Shown here: positions 26,273-33,909 of the stretch, in pieces
How the letters are laid out: the number at the start of each line of letters is the position of its first letter
How positions within the stretch are numbered: position 1 is the first letter of the stretch
From: Dyadobacter luteus
Lineage (GTDB): Bacteria > Bacteroidota > Bacteroidia > Cytophagales > Spirosomataceae
Reading direction: 5' to 3'
Length of the DNA: 64,000 bases
Assembly (NCBI RefSeq): GCF_003383615.1
Contig: NZ_QNUL01000008.1
Coordinates: 62,001 to 126,000, forward strand
Translations under genes and position numbers: made by a program
The notes under the pieces: generated by a model
Told to the model about the DNA's origin: nothing
Database searches by the model: none
The model's input: only the letters and a program-made list of their open reading frames with translations

Positions 26273-26884
26273 TTATCTAACGAACAACTCCAGCATCTTC
26301 TTTCCCTCAATGGAAGCCGTAAGCTTGTCACCTATCTGCACTGGTGAAACTCCTTTTGGTGTTCCTGTAAAAATCAGATCTCCTTTTTTGAGCATAAAAT
26401 ACTTTGAAACGAATGAGATCAGGTAATCAATCCGGTACAACATCATAGAGGAATTACCATTCTGACGCGTTTCTCCATTTACATCCAGACTGAAATTCAG
26501 GTTTTGTATATCTTCAAAATCGGAAACCGGAACAAAATCCGAAACAGGTGCAGATCCATTAAACGCCTTTGCAAGCTCCCAGGGCAAACCTTTGCTTTTC
26601 AGTTCTGATTGCAGATCGCGTGCGGTAAAATCAATCCCGATACCAATTTCATCGTAATACTTATGCGCAAAACGTTCTTCAATATTTTTCCCCACCTTAT
26701 TAATCTTTACAACCAGCTCTACCTCATGGTGAACATCTTTTGAAAAATCAGGGTAAAAAAAGGGCTCTCCCAATCGGACCTGTGCCGTTTCAGGCTTTAG
26801 AAATATAACCGGTGCATCAGGACGTTCGTTGTTCAGCTCCGCAATATGATCGGCGTAATTACGCCCTACACAAATAATTTTCAT
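26273..26884 (-). CDS. Fumarylacetoacetate hydrolase (FAH) family protein
   Basis: A 203-residue cytoplasmic enzyme of the small FAH/YcgM-type group. It has the N-terminal MKIICVGRNYADHIAELNN, the metal ligands in HHEVELVVKINK (H-x-E-x-E-like HHEVEL), and GFTARDLQSELK plus KGLPWELAKAFNG (catalytic KG-Pro-Trp). The group includes acylpyruvases and oxaloacetate decarboxylases; which substrate is used cannot be told from sequence. Length is typical (about 200-220). It is monocistronic, 43 bp upstream of the M23 start in the same orientation. Confidence 0.9.
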   Translation of the reverse strand: MKIICVGRNYADHIAELNNERPDAPVIFLKPETAQVRLGEPFFYPDFSKDVHHEVELVVKINKVGKNIEERFAHKYYDEIGIGIDFTARDLQSELKSKGLPWELAKAFNGSAPVSDFVPVSDFEDIQNLNFSLDVNGETRQNGNSSMMLYRIDYLISFVSKYFMLKKGDLIFTGTPKGVSPVQIGDKLTASIEGKKMLELFVR

Positions 26885-27110
26885 TCAGAATCGGCACTTA
26901 TGTTAAAATAATGAACTGTTAATCATCAGTCCAACACCAAAATTACTGACAAACCATACAGAGACATAATATTTATTCTGATTTTTCAGCGCTTATCGTT
27001 TTTGACTCACTGCAAATGACCGTTTTATATCTTTTAACCTTTTGTTTTGACAATTTTTGGCAGAAGTGTCGTTATTTGTAAAAGAAACTTCGCAGGCAAA
27101 AACATTGCGC
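26885..27110. other. Divergent promoter region FAH / NlpC-P60
   Basis: 226 bp of AT-rich sequence between two divergent genes. It must hold both promoters but I do not see an exact TAnnTTTG with a good -33. TTTTGTTTTGAC occurs near 27040. No hairpin or repeat stands out. Confidence 0.4.
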
Positions 27111-27746
27111 ATGACCAGGCACATTACACTTTACCTTTCCATTTTATTCATTTTCACGCTTATTTTATCCTCCTGTGATACCCTCAGGAAAACACCTTCC
27201 AATGCGTCTGCGGCGCGTCCGGGAAGCAATTCGTCCCGCAATAATCCACGCTCAACAGCAGGTAGAACACCGGCGAGAAAGCCTGCCAATACATCCAGAA
27301 CCACCACTCCTGCAGCCAGACCTACCTACAGCCGTCCCTCAGGTTCTTACAGCACTGAAGTTCCAAAGGTCGTAGAAGTAGCCCGTACCTACTGGGGAAC
27401 ACCGTACCGCTCAGGAGGTAATGACAAAAGTGGTATTGATTGCTCAGGACTAATTTGCTCGGTTTATTCAGAAATAGGAGTTAAAGTACCGAGAATTTCA
27501 TGGCAACAATCTGAATTCGGATCAGAAGTGGGGAGTATCAAAGAACTCAAACCCGGCGATTGGGTTTTCTTTGTTCCGGAAGCAGGTAAAGAAGGTTATG
27601 TATCACATGCGGGTATCGTAACCGATGTGCGGAACGGCGATGAAATCATGTTCATTCATGCTTCAACTTCAAAAGGTGTACGTGAAGACAATCTTTTTTC
27701 AAATTACTTCAAAGGAAGATTTGTAAAGGCGATGCGTCCTTTCTAA
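27111..27746 (+). CDS. NlpC/P60 family cysteine peptidase lipoprotein (C40)
   Basis: A 211-residue lipoprotein. ATG at 27111 gives a lipoprotein signal with lipobox LSSC (cysteine at residue 21), so the mature protein is membrane-anchored. A 60-residue Arg/Pro/Ser/Thr-rich linker follows (about 30-75). The NlpC/P60 domain covers about 90-211, with the catalytic Cys in IDCSGLICSVYS, the His in YVSHAGIVTD and a third polar residue in MFIHAST. Enzymes of this class cut peptide stems in peptidoglycan. An upstream in-frame TTG would bury the lipobox, so the ATG is preferred. Confidence 0.92.
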   Translation: MTRHITLYLSILFIFTLILSSCDTLRKTPSNASAARPGSNSSRNNPRSTAGRTPARKPANTSRTTTPAARPTYSRPSGSYSTEVPKVVEVARTYWGTPYRSGGNDKSGIDCSGLICSVYSEIGVKVPRISWQQSEFGSEVGSIKELKPGDWVFFVPEAGKEGYVSHAGIVTDVRNGDEIMFIHASTSKGVREDNLFSNYFKGRFVKAMRPF

Positions 27747-27869
27747 TTTAAAGGTTATTTTACACAAAGATATATTCTTGAAAATCTGATAGTTCGATGG
27801 GGGATACTTCACCTTGAATTGTCTGATGGATAATATTATCACGCTCAACCCGACCCTTTCAATAACTTC

Positions 27870-29066
27870 ATGGAAACTACTCTACCATCATTGTCTCCGG
27901 GCCAGACGTATGCTTTGAATAAAAAGGCCAGTATTCCGGTTTACATTCTTGCGACGGTTTTTTCCTCCTTTTGCGTGATCACCGGACTGATCTGGGACAT
28001 TTGCTGGCATATTTCCATTGGCCGTGACGGACTGCTATCTCCTCCTCACCTGATCATTTATCTGGGAGCTGTGGTAGCTGGACTATTTTCTGGTTATGAA
28101 ATTCTGCGAAAAACCTTTTGGGGATCAGCTGACGAAAAGGCTGGAAGCGTAAAAATATGGGGATTTTTTTACAGCTCACTTGGTGCTTTGTTTTGTGTCT
28201 GGGGTGCCATTGCTATGCTCACTTCGGCTCCCTTCGACGACTGGTGGCACAATACCTACGGACTGGATGTAACCATACTTTCTCCACCACACACCGTACT
28301 GCTATTAGGCATGATCGGCATACAATTCGGAGCAATGATCAGTGTGATCGCCATCAGTAACCAGTTTAAGACCTCACACAATCGGACAACTACCAATAAG
28401 CTGTTCACACTCTTTGCACTGTCCGCAGGCTTTTTACTTACCATCTGGTTCACATTACTGTCAGAAGAATTGGGCAGAATGGAGTCGCATCGCTCCAGCT
28501 ACTATATCTACGCAGCATTTGCCTTTCCTCTATTACTTTTTGCCACAGGCAGAGCAGTCCGTCATAAATGGACGATCACTGCTGTTACCACTGTTTACAC
28601 GGTGATGATGCTGGGTACACTTTGGATCATTCCATTATTCCCTGCTGAACCAAAACTAGGACCGGTTCTTAATCACATCGATCATTATCAGGCTTTTCAA
28701 TTTCCGCTACTACTTATTATTCCGGCTATTGTTTTGGATTTAATAAGGGCGAAACTCACTCACCTGAACGACTGGACACTTTCGCTTATACTGGGCATCA
28801 CATTCATAGCCGTTTTCTTTATCGTACAATGGTTTATGGGTGGCTTCCTGATGGAATCTCCTTATGCCCGTAACTGGTTCTTCGGATCCGATTCCTGGTA
28901 CTTTGGCAACAATCCTGACTTTGAATTCCGCTACAAATTTGCTCCATGGATGCTGGAGAGTAACTCAGAACTCATCCAGGGCCTGGGCATTGCACTGGCA
29001 GGCAGCGTAATTTCTACCCGCATCGGACTTTCATGGGGAAACTGGATGCATAAAATTCAAAGATGA
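27870..29066 (+). CDS. Polytopic membrane protein with duplicated WH...SPPH motif
   Basis: A 398-residue inner-membrane protein with about nine hydrophobic helices (near 24-42, 62-82, 97-117, 141-161, 178-197, 211-230, 238-256, 279-294, 302-323). Two copies of the motif D-x2-W-H-x3-G-x-D-x(3,4)-S-P-P-H occur at residues 43-60 and 123-141, each following the start of a helix; the paired histidines, aspartates and tryptophans suggest metal, heme or proton chemistry. A third pair is NHIDHYQ at 269-275. I do not recognise a named family. The stop codon overlaps the start of the next gene (ATGA), so it is co-translated with a secreted His-rich protein. Function unknown. Confidence 0.75.
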   Translation: METTLPSLSPGQTYALNKKASIPVYILATVFSSFCVITGLIWDICWHISIGRDGLLSPPHLIIYLGAVVAGLFSGYEILRKTFWGSADEKAGSVKIWGFFYSSLGALFCVWGAIAMLTSAPFDDWWHNTYGLDVTILSPPHTVLLLGMIGIQFGAMISVIAISNQFKTSHNRTTTNKLFTLFALSAGFLLTIWFTLLSEELGRMESHRSSYYIYAAFAFPLLLFATGRAVRHKWTITAVTTVYTVMMLGTLWIIPLFPAEPKLGPVLNHIDHYQAFQFPLLLIIPAIVLDLIRAKLTHLNDWTLSLILGITFIAVFFIVQWFMGGFLMESPYARNWFFGSDSWYFGNNPDFEFRYKFAPWMLESNSELIQGLGIALAGSVISTRIGLSWGNWMHKIQR

Positions 29067-30709
29067 AAAAGCTTCTCAACCTCCTTTTCCTGACTGTATT
29101 GGGTCACTTGGCTCATGCACACGTCGGTAGCACTGGTGTTCAAATGCAGGGACAAGCCGGTCCTTACAAAATTCTGGTGAACATACAACCGCCGGATGTC
29201 ATTCCCGGAACAGCCCGCGTAACCGTATTCGTAGAAAACGGTAATGTCACTTCTGTAGAAGCCCGACCCATCTATTTCAGATCCGGCGACAAAGGCGCTC
29301 CTTCAGCTGATAAACTGATAGCAAGCCAGCAAAGTCAGTTTGAAGGTGACATATGGCTGATGGAGCCTGGCTCATCCAGCGCCCAGATTCTTGTGGATGG
29401 AGATAAAGGCAAAGGCGAACTTATTGTACCTGTCATGGCCATTTCTACAGCACAAAGGGATATGCCGGAAGGTTTGGGAATTATGCTGAGTGTGTTGGGA
29501 ATTATATTGTTTACACTGATGATCACCACCATTGGTGCCAGTGTTAGCGACGGACTTTTACCTAAAGGCGAAACATTGAGTCAGCCTAAAAGACGAAAAA
29601 AATACATCAACATGGGCATTGCCAGTGTGGTGTGCGCGTTGATTCTCTACGGCGGCAGCAGCTGGTGGAACGCCTGGGCAGCTCAATACAAAAAGCACCT
29701 TTATCAACCCATTAAAGGTAGTGCGTCTGTATTGGATCAGGGCGATGAACGGACGTTCAGGGTAAGTATTGATACAGCCGACTGGCAATCTCAAAACAGA
29801 GGTAATATGCTCAGCACGCTCATACCCGATCATGGCAAACTGATGCATGCATTTTTAATCCGAGTTCCTGGCTTGGATGCCTTTGCCCATATCCATCCTG
29901 AGCGGCAAGACAGCACTACTTTTCAAACTTCATTACCCAATTTACCAGGAGGTAAATATGTAGTTTATGCTGATATTGTTCGTTATTCAGGATTTTCAGA
30001 AACCATTACAGATACAATTGTCATTGCTGAGCATTCCAGAAAAGCACCGGAAAGTCCGAAGTTTTCCGAAGATACCTACATCATAACAGATCCGATTAAC
30101 GCGCCGGGAAATGTGGCCATGGATGCAGACGTGGTCATCTGTGGTAAACCCGGAACAAAAACTGTTTTCCAGGATGGTTCCTATGCCATTTGGGAAGGTA
30201 AACCGGATCAGGCATTGGAAGCAGGAAAAGCGTATCAGCTCAACTTTGAAATTTTTAACCCTGACAATAGCCCTTGTCTTCCCGAACCTTACCTGGGCAT
30301 GATGGGCCATGCAGTGGTAATGCGAAGCGACGGATCTGTGTATGTGCATCTGCATCCTTCAGGATCATTTCCTATGGCGGCAGAACAAATTTTCAAGAAC
30401 CGACTGGCAGATACGACCAAACTCATCAAAAGACCAACTTCAGTCGTATTTAAAGACAGCGTTGATAGTTATCTGACGAAACTGAAAGCCATGTCAGTAC
30501 TCGAACGGGAAGAATTTCTGATGACCGAAATGGGCATGTATGAACCGAATGAGAGCGGTATGGTAGGGATGGATCATGGAAGCAGAATTTCATTTCCTTA
30601 TTCCTTCCCCAAGGAAGGGCGCTACCGGATTTTCCTGCAAGTGAAGCGTAATGAAAGAGTTCTTACGGGAGCTTTCGATGTAAAAGTAAAGGGGCCTTCT
30701 GTTATGTAG
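29063..30709 (+). CDS. Membrane-anchored protein with duplicated HxHP domains, possible copper binding
   Basis: A 548-residue protein. The signal peptide ends A-H-A at 17-19, so signal-peptidase cleavage would leave His20 as the new N-terminus (HVGSTG). Residues 20-130 are a CopC/YtkA-like beta domain; 139-158 and 184-200 are hydrophobic, probably two membrane helices. The C-terminal half carries a duplicated pattern: MHAFLI...FAHIHPE (H262, H276, H278) and MGHAVV...YVHLHPSG (H416, H429, H431), each followed by a P-x-G-x-Y-x-beta strand, and a GMDHG at 502-506. The His/Met pattern fits copper or another soft metal but no ligand is proven. It overlaps the membrane-protein gene by 4 bp. Confidence 0.75.
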   Translation: MKKLLNLLFLTVLGHLAHAHVGSTGVQMQGQAGPYKILVNIQPPDVIPGTARVTVFVENGNVTSVEARPIYFRSGDKGAPSADKLIASQQSQFEGDIWLMEPGSSSAQILVDGDKGKGELIVPVMAISTAQRDMPEGLGIMLSVLGIILFTLMITTIGASVSDGLLPKGETLSQPKRRKKYINMGIASVVCALILYGGSSWWNAWAAQYKKHLYQPIKGSASVLDQGDERTFRVSIDTADWQSQNRGNMLSTLIPDHGKLMHAFLIRVPGLDAFAHIHPERQDSTTFQTSLPNLPGGKYVVYADIVRYSGFSETITDTIVIAEHSRKAPESPKFSEDTYIITDPINAPGNVAMDADVVICGKPGTKTVFQDGSYAIWEGKPDQALEAGKAYQLNFEIFNPDNSPCLPEPYLGMMGHAVVMRSDGSVYVHLHPSGSFPMAAEQIFKNRLADTTKLIKRPTSVVFKDSVDSYLTKLKAMSVLEREEFLMTEMGMYEPNESGMVGMDHGSRISFPYSFPKEGRYRIFLQVKRNERVLTGAFDVKVKGPSVM

Positions 30710-30719
30710 CCCCTTCTTT
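30689..30719 (+). terminator. Terminator overlapping the stop codon
   Basis: AAGGGGC (30689-30695) pairs with GCCCCTT (30709-30715), followed by CTTT; the TAG stop is in the loop. Placed between convergent genes. Confidence 0.6.
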
Positions 30720-30731
30720 ACCGGCTTATAT

Positions 30732-31388
30732 TCAGAACAGGCTTATGATTTTCTCGTAAGAAAGTTCAAGATAGTTCTCTATGTATAAATTACAGGGTGG
30801 CAATTCCTCTTTGGTATGTGAACTTAGCACACCTACCACACGCATACCCGCGTTCAGCCCGGCTGTAACACCAGAAAATGAATCTTCAAAAACTACACAC
30901 TGTTCAGGTTTTACACCCAGATTGGCAGCGGATGTGAGGTACACTTCAGGATCCGGCTTGTGCTTCTTCACATTTTCACTGGCCAATATAGACCCCAGTT
31001 TTTCCCTTACCGGAACTTTGCTCATAATGAGATCGAGATTGGCTCTTGGCGCGGAAGTTGCAACCCCCAGCTTCACACCATGACTCTCAAGATCTGTCAT
31101 AAAATGGACAATCCCGAGAATTGGCTCAATATATGGCTCATAAATTTCCCTGAAAAGACTCTCTTTTTCATCTTCCAGTTGCAGCAATTCTTCACCCTCA
31201 ATTACTCTCTGTAAAAAATGGCTCATGATATAGCTATTGCTCTTCCCATACATATGCAGAGCAAATTCCTCATCAGTCGGTGAAAGATTTCTGGTAGAAA
31301 AAAATTGACGGAAAGCCATTGAATGGTAAGGATTGGTGTGGCAGATAACACCGTCCATGTCAAAAATCACTGCTATTTCATTATTCAT
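30732..31388 (-). CDS. HAD family phosphatase (beta-phosphoglucomutase-like)
   Basis: A 218-residue HAD hydrolase of subfamily IA. Motif I is D10-M-D12-G (FDMDGVICHT), motif II TSAPRAN, motif III K-x-K-P-D in KKHKPDPEVY, motif IV VFEDSFSGV. A cap domain occupies about 17-80. This architecture is shared by beta-phosphoglucomutases and sugar-phosphate phosphatases, so the substrate is probably a small phosphorylated sugar, but it cannot be fixed from sequence. Monocistronic, converging on the His-rich protein gene; its upstream region holds a perfect inverted repeat. Confidence 0.9.
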   Translation of the reverse strand: MNNEIAVIFDMDGVICHTNPYHSMAFRQFFSTRNLSPTDEEFALHMYGKSNSYIMSHFLQRVIEGEELLQLEDEKESLFREIYEPYIEPILGIVHFMTDLESHGVKLGVATSAPRANLDLIMSKVPVREKLGSILASENVKKHKPDPEVYLTSAANLGVKPEQCVVFEDSFSGVTAGLNAGMRVVGVLSSHTKEELPPCNLYIENYLELSYEKIISLF

Positions 31389-31631
31389 ATCGTAAAGTTA
31401 AGAAATCAACCTATGTTACTGCCCGAAATCTACCCATATCTTTAAAGACTCTGCCTGTAATATGGCTGATATTACAGAAATAATATTTATTTTAGCTGAT
31501 TAGTATCATTAAATTAACTGAGAGATACTCTTTTAAAAGCATTGTCAGGTATAGGTCTTATTATCCTGGTAAATCGATTTACATACTACACATTACCCTA
31601 ACACAATATCCGTTATCATTTAGCTGGCTAT
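31389..31631. other. Divergent intergenic region HAD / sigma-like gene
   Basis: 243 bp without a gene. Contains the inverted repeat at 31455-31477 (described separately). The plus-strand promoter of the sigma-like gene is not obvious; no exact TAnnTTTG is present. Confidence 0.5.
31455..31477. promoter_or_regulatory. Perfect 9-bp inverted repeat, possible operator
   Basis: CTGTAATAT-GGCTG-ATATTACAG between divergent genes, 155 bp from the sigma-like start and 67 bp from the HAD start. No T-tract follows on either strand, so an operator is more likely than a terminator. Confidence 0.5.
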
Positions 31632-32090
31632 ATGAAGGAACTAGAACGAACTAACAACGGGACTGCCGCACACCCGGTTGCTACCAGTAAGCCATTGACC
31701 TCACTGGAGATTTACGACAGATATAGCGCCATGGCTTATGGGATTATTCTTCAGATTATACCCCAGCAACATCTGGCTCAGGAAATATTGGTCAATGTTT
31801 TTGCCTCACCGCAGTTACAGGCTTGTAACAGCTACCCATTTTCCTTCGCTGCATGCGTCATAAAACTGGCAAGATCCAAGGCAATTGATATGAAAAAGAG
31901 GATTATGGAGTTGGATAATAGTTCGGCAACTTTGCCTGCAGATGACAATGATAAATCACCTCAACGTATTTTCGATCTTGCATTCAGACAGGGATTTACA
32001 CCCGATGAGGTGGCGCAAAAGCTGTTTATTTCGAAATCAGAAGTGCTGAAAGCATTTCATGATTTTTTCAAATCGTATCGTAACTCTTAA
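31632..32090 (+). CDS. Degenerate sigma-70-like protein
   Basis: A 152-residue protein that resembles an ECF sigma factor but is weak. The region-2-like stretch is TSLEIYDRYSAMAYGIILQIIP then AQEILVNVFASPQL, and the region-4-like part is LAFRQGFTPDEVAQKLFISKSEVLKAFHDFF, a helix-turn-helix. The typical aromatic and acidic residues of region 2.3/2.4 that melt the promoter are not evident, and it is about 30 residues shorter than normal. Followed 11 bp later by an anti-sigma-like gene, the layout expected of a sigma/anti-sigma pair. It may be a functional but divergent sigma, or a non-sigma HTH partner. Confidence 0.65.
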   Translation: MKELERTNNGTAAHPVATSKPLTSLEIYDRYSAMAYGIILQIIPQQHLAQEILVNVFASPQLQACNSYPFSFAACVIKLARSKAIDMKKRIMELDNSSATLPADDNDKSPQRIFDLAFRQGFTPDEVAQKLFISKSEVLKAFHDFFKSYRNS

Positions 32091-32101
32091 CATCGGCACA
32101 C

Positions 32102-32578
32102 TTGGAAACTAGAGATTTTATAGAAAGCGGAATTCTGGAATCGTATGTTCTGGGTCTTACTACAGACAAGGAGAAAGAATTTGTTCTGGAAAGAGTTCTC
32201 ACAGATCAGGATTTGACAGATTATACGCTGGAATTAGAAGCAGATATCATGTCTTACTTCAACCAGGGATCGGTTCCTCCTCCCCCGGAAGTAAGAGAGA
32301 TCATTCAATTAAGGACAACGAGACGTGATATTCAGAAGAAAAAACATGTTTATGAGAACAAGTCCTCTGAACAGCCCCCGAAGAAAGACGAATATCTTGA
32401 AATAGAGGTTAACGATACCCACATCAAAGTGCATAAATGGTGGCGACCTGCATTTATCGCTGTCTTTATTTTATCAAAAATATTTCTGATCGCAGCGCTG
32501 TATTTCTACTTTAAAGCAGCAAGTCAGGAGCAGGAAATTGAAAAACTTAGGGCACCGGGAATAGAAACTACAAAATAA
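32102..32578 (+). CDS. Anti-sigma factor-like membrane protein
   Basis: A 158-residue protein with a TTG start at 32102. The N-terminal domain reads FIESGILESYVLGLTTDKEKEFVLERVLTDQ, the hallmark of RskA-like anti-sigma domains in Bacteroidota. It lacks the HxxxCxxC zinc motif of ZAS proteins. A single membrane helix lies near 115-137 (FIAVFILSKIFLIAALYFYF), and the periplasmic end is only about 20 residues, so there is almost no sensor domain. It follows the sigma-like gene and would hold it at the membrane. The stop is followed by a strong terminator. Confidence 0.7.
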   Translation: METRDFIESGILESYVLGLTTDKEKEFVLERVLTDQDLTDYTLELEADIMSYFNQGSVPPPPEVREIIQLRTTRRDIQKKKHVYENKSSEQPPKKDEYLEIEVNDTHIKVHKWWRPAFIAVFILSKIFLIAALYFYFKAASQEQEIEKLRAPGIETTK

Positions 32579-32620
32579 AAAGAACGCCTGTTGAGGATAA
32601 TCTCAGCAGGCGTTCTTTTT
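32577..32620. terminator. Bidirectional terminator
   Basis: 14-bp arms AAAAAGAACGCCTG and CAGGCGTTCTTTTT (32577-32590 and 32607-32620), between convergent genes ending at 32578 (+) and 32622 (-). Confidence 0.85.
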
Positions 32621-32621
32621 A

Positions 32622-33758
32622 TCATCTCTTTGCATCATCCCACCAGTTTTTATCGGGATAGGCCGTATCGAGTATAATCTGCTCCCCAATCATCGGCGTG
32701 GTCAGTCTGAGCCCTATTTCTTTTGCTTTTTTTGCAATTCTTTGCGGCGATTCATTCCATGGATGTAACCCCAGCGTGAACCGACCCCAATGAACCGGCC
32801 AAACAATTTTCGCCCCTAAGTCGGCACCAGCCTGCGCCGTTTCTTCCGGCATCATATGGATGTATGGCCACATTTCGTTGTATTGCCCACATTCAAGAAT
32901 TGCAAGATCGAAGGGGCCAAACTGATCACCAATTTTTTTGAAATGACTCTCATAGCCGGAGTCTCCTCCAAGGAATATTTTGTAATCGGGTGTTTCAAAT
33001 ACGTATGAAGCCCATAAAGATTTACCTCTCGCCAAACTACGTCCTGAAAAATGCCTGGCTGGTGTAGCAGTCACGTTTGCTCCCATCACTGCATTCGTTT
33101 TTTCCCACCAATCAAGTTCTGTAATTTGAGAAGGACTAATACCCCAGTGCTCCAAATGTGCTCCTACTCCTAATGGCACCACGAACTTCGTTGACTTCCC
33201 TGCAAATTGTTTGATTGTTTCGTAATCCATGTGATCGTAGTGATCATGCGAAAGAAAAACATAATCAATTTCAGGCAGATCCTGCACTTTATATATATTC
33301 GTCCCCGGATAACTCTTTGTCCCTGCCCATTGCACCGGTGATGTCCTTTCGCTCAACACCGGATCCATCAGTATATTTTTGTTATCAATCTGCAACATAT
33401 AGCCCGAGTGTCCGAAATAGGTCAAAGTCGGCTTTTCGGAAGGCTTTATTTTCAGATCCCTTTTTACAGATGGTACCGTGAAGGCCGGATCTGTATCTTC
33501 CTTATCTTTAAAAAGAAACTGCAAGGTCAGTTTGAACATATTGGAATTCGGAGCACTCACAGGCGTATCGACAAGATTGACAAAACTGCCGTCTTTATAA
33601 TTGGGTGATTTTTTAATCCTTTCCAGCCTGGCACCTTCGGGATTTTTACCGAAAGATTCCAACTGAAAAAATAAAAATAGTGCGATGGCACAAAGTACCA
33701 GAACTGAGAGAATAATCAGCATTACTTTTTTGAAAATAGATTTTTGTTTGTTGCGCAT
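32622..33758 (-). CDS. MBL-fold metallo-hydrolase with N-terminal membrane anchor
   Basis: A 378-residue protein. A membrane helix at about 12-33 anchors it. The metallo-beta-lactamase fold follows, with the HxHxDH signature SHDHYDHMD, a later GGDSGYESHF and VHWGRF contributing the remaining ligands. This set resembles the NAPE-PLD/UlaG-type group of phosphodiesterases or lactonases, rather than beta-lactamases. Upstream on the same strand are an M56 peptidase and BlaI, but a terminator separates it from them. Substrate unknown. Confidence 0.88.
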   Translation of the reverse strand: MRNKQKSIFKKVMLIILSVLVLCAIALFLFFQLESFGKNPEGARLERIKKSPNYKDGSFVNLVDTPVSAPNSNMFKLTLQFLFKDKEDTDPAFTVPSVKRDLKIKPSEKPTLTYFGHSGYMLQIDNKNILMDPVLSERTSPVQWAGTKSYPGTNIYKVQDLPEIDYVFLSHDHYDHMDYETIKQFAGKSTKFVVPLGVGAHLEHWGISPSQITELDWWEKTNAVMGANVTATPARHFSGRSLARGKSLWASYVFETPDYKIFLGGDSGYESHFKKIGDQFGPFDLAILECGQYNEMWPYIHMMPEETAQAGADLGAKIVWPVHWGRFTLGLHPWNESPQRIAKKAKEIGLRLTTPMIGEQIILDTAYPDKNWWDDAKR

Positions 33759-33800
33759 GAATGATCAGAGCCTGTCGGATGAATACCGGTAAAATAAAAA

Positions 33801-33830
33801 TACCGGCCTCCTGAAAAGCCGGTAAAAATA
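33801..33830 (-). terminator. Terminator of the BlaI-M56 operon
   Basis: TACCGGC (33801-33807) pairs with GCCGGTA (33818-33824); on the minus strand it is followed by TTTTTATTTT. It lies between the M56 stop (33910) and the MBL start. Confidence 0.65.
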
Positions 33831-33909
33831 ACTGATAAAAGTCAGATTTCTGTTCAAATATTACCGGGAACTTGCGGTTAAACTCCTGATAGTGATTAAA
33901 TATCAAAAC

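Noticed and set aside
32622-33758. MBL-fold protein as the beta-lactamase controlled by the BlaI/M56 pair
   Set aside because: A terminator separates it and its motifs and membrane anchor match the NAPE-PLD/UlaG-like group instead.
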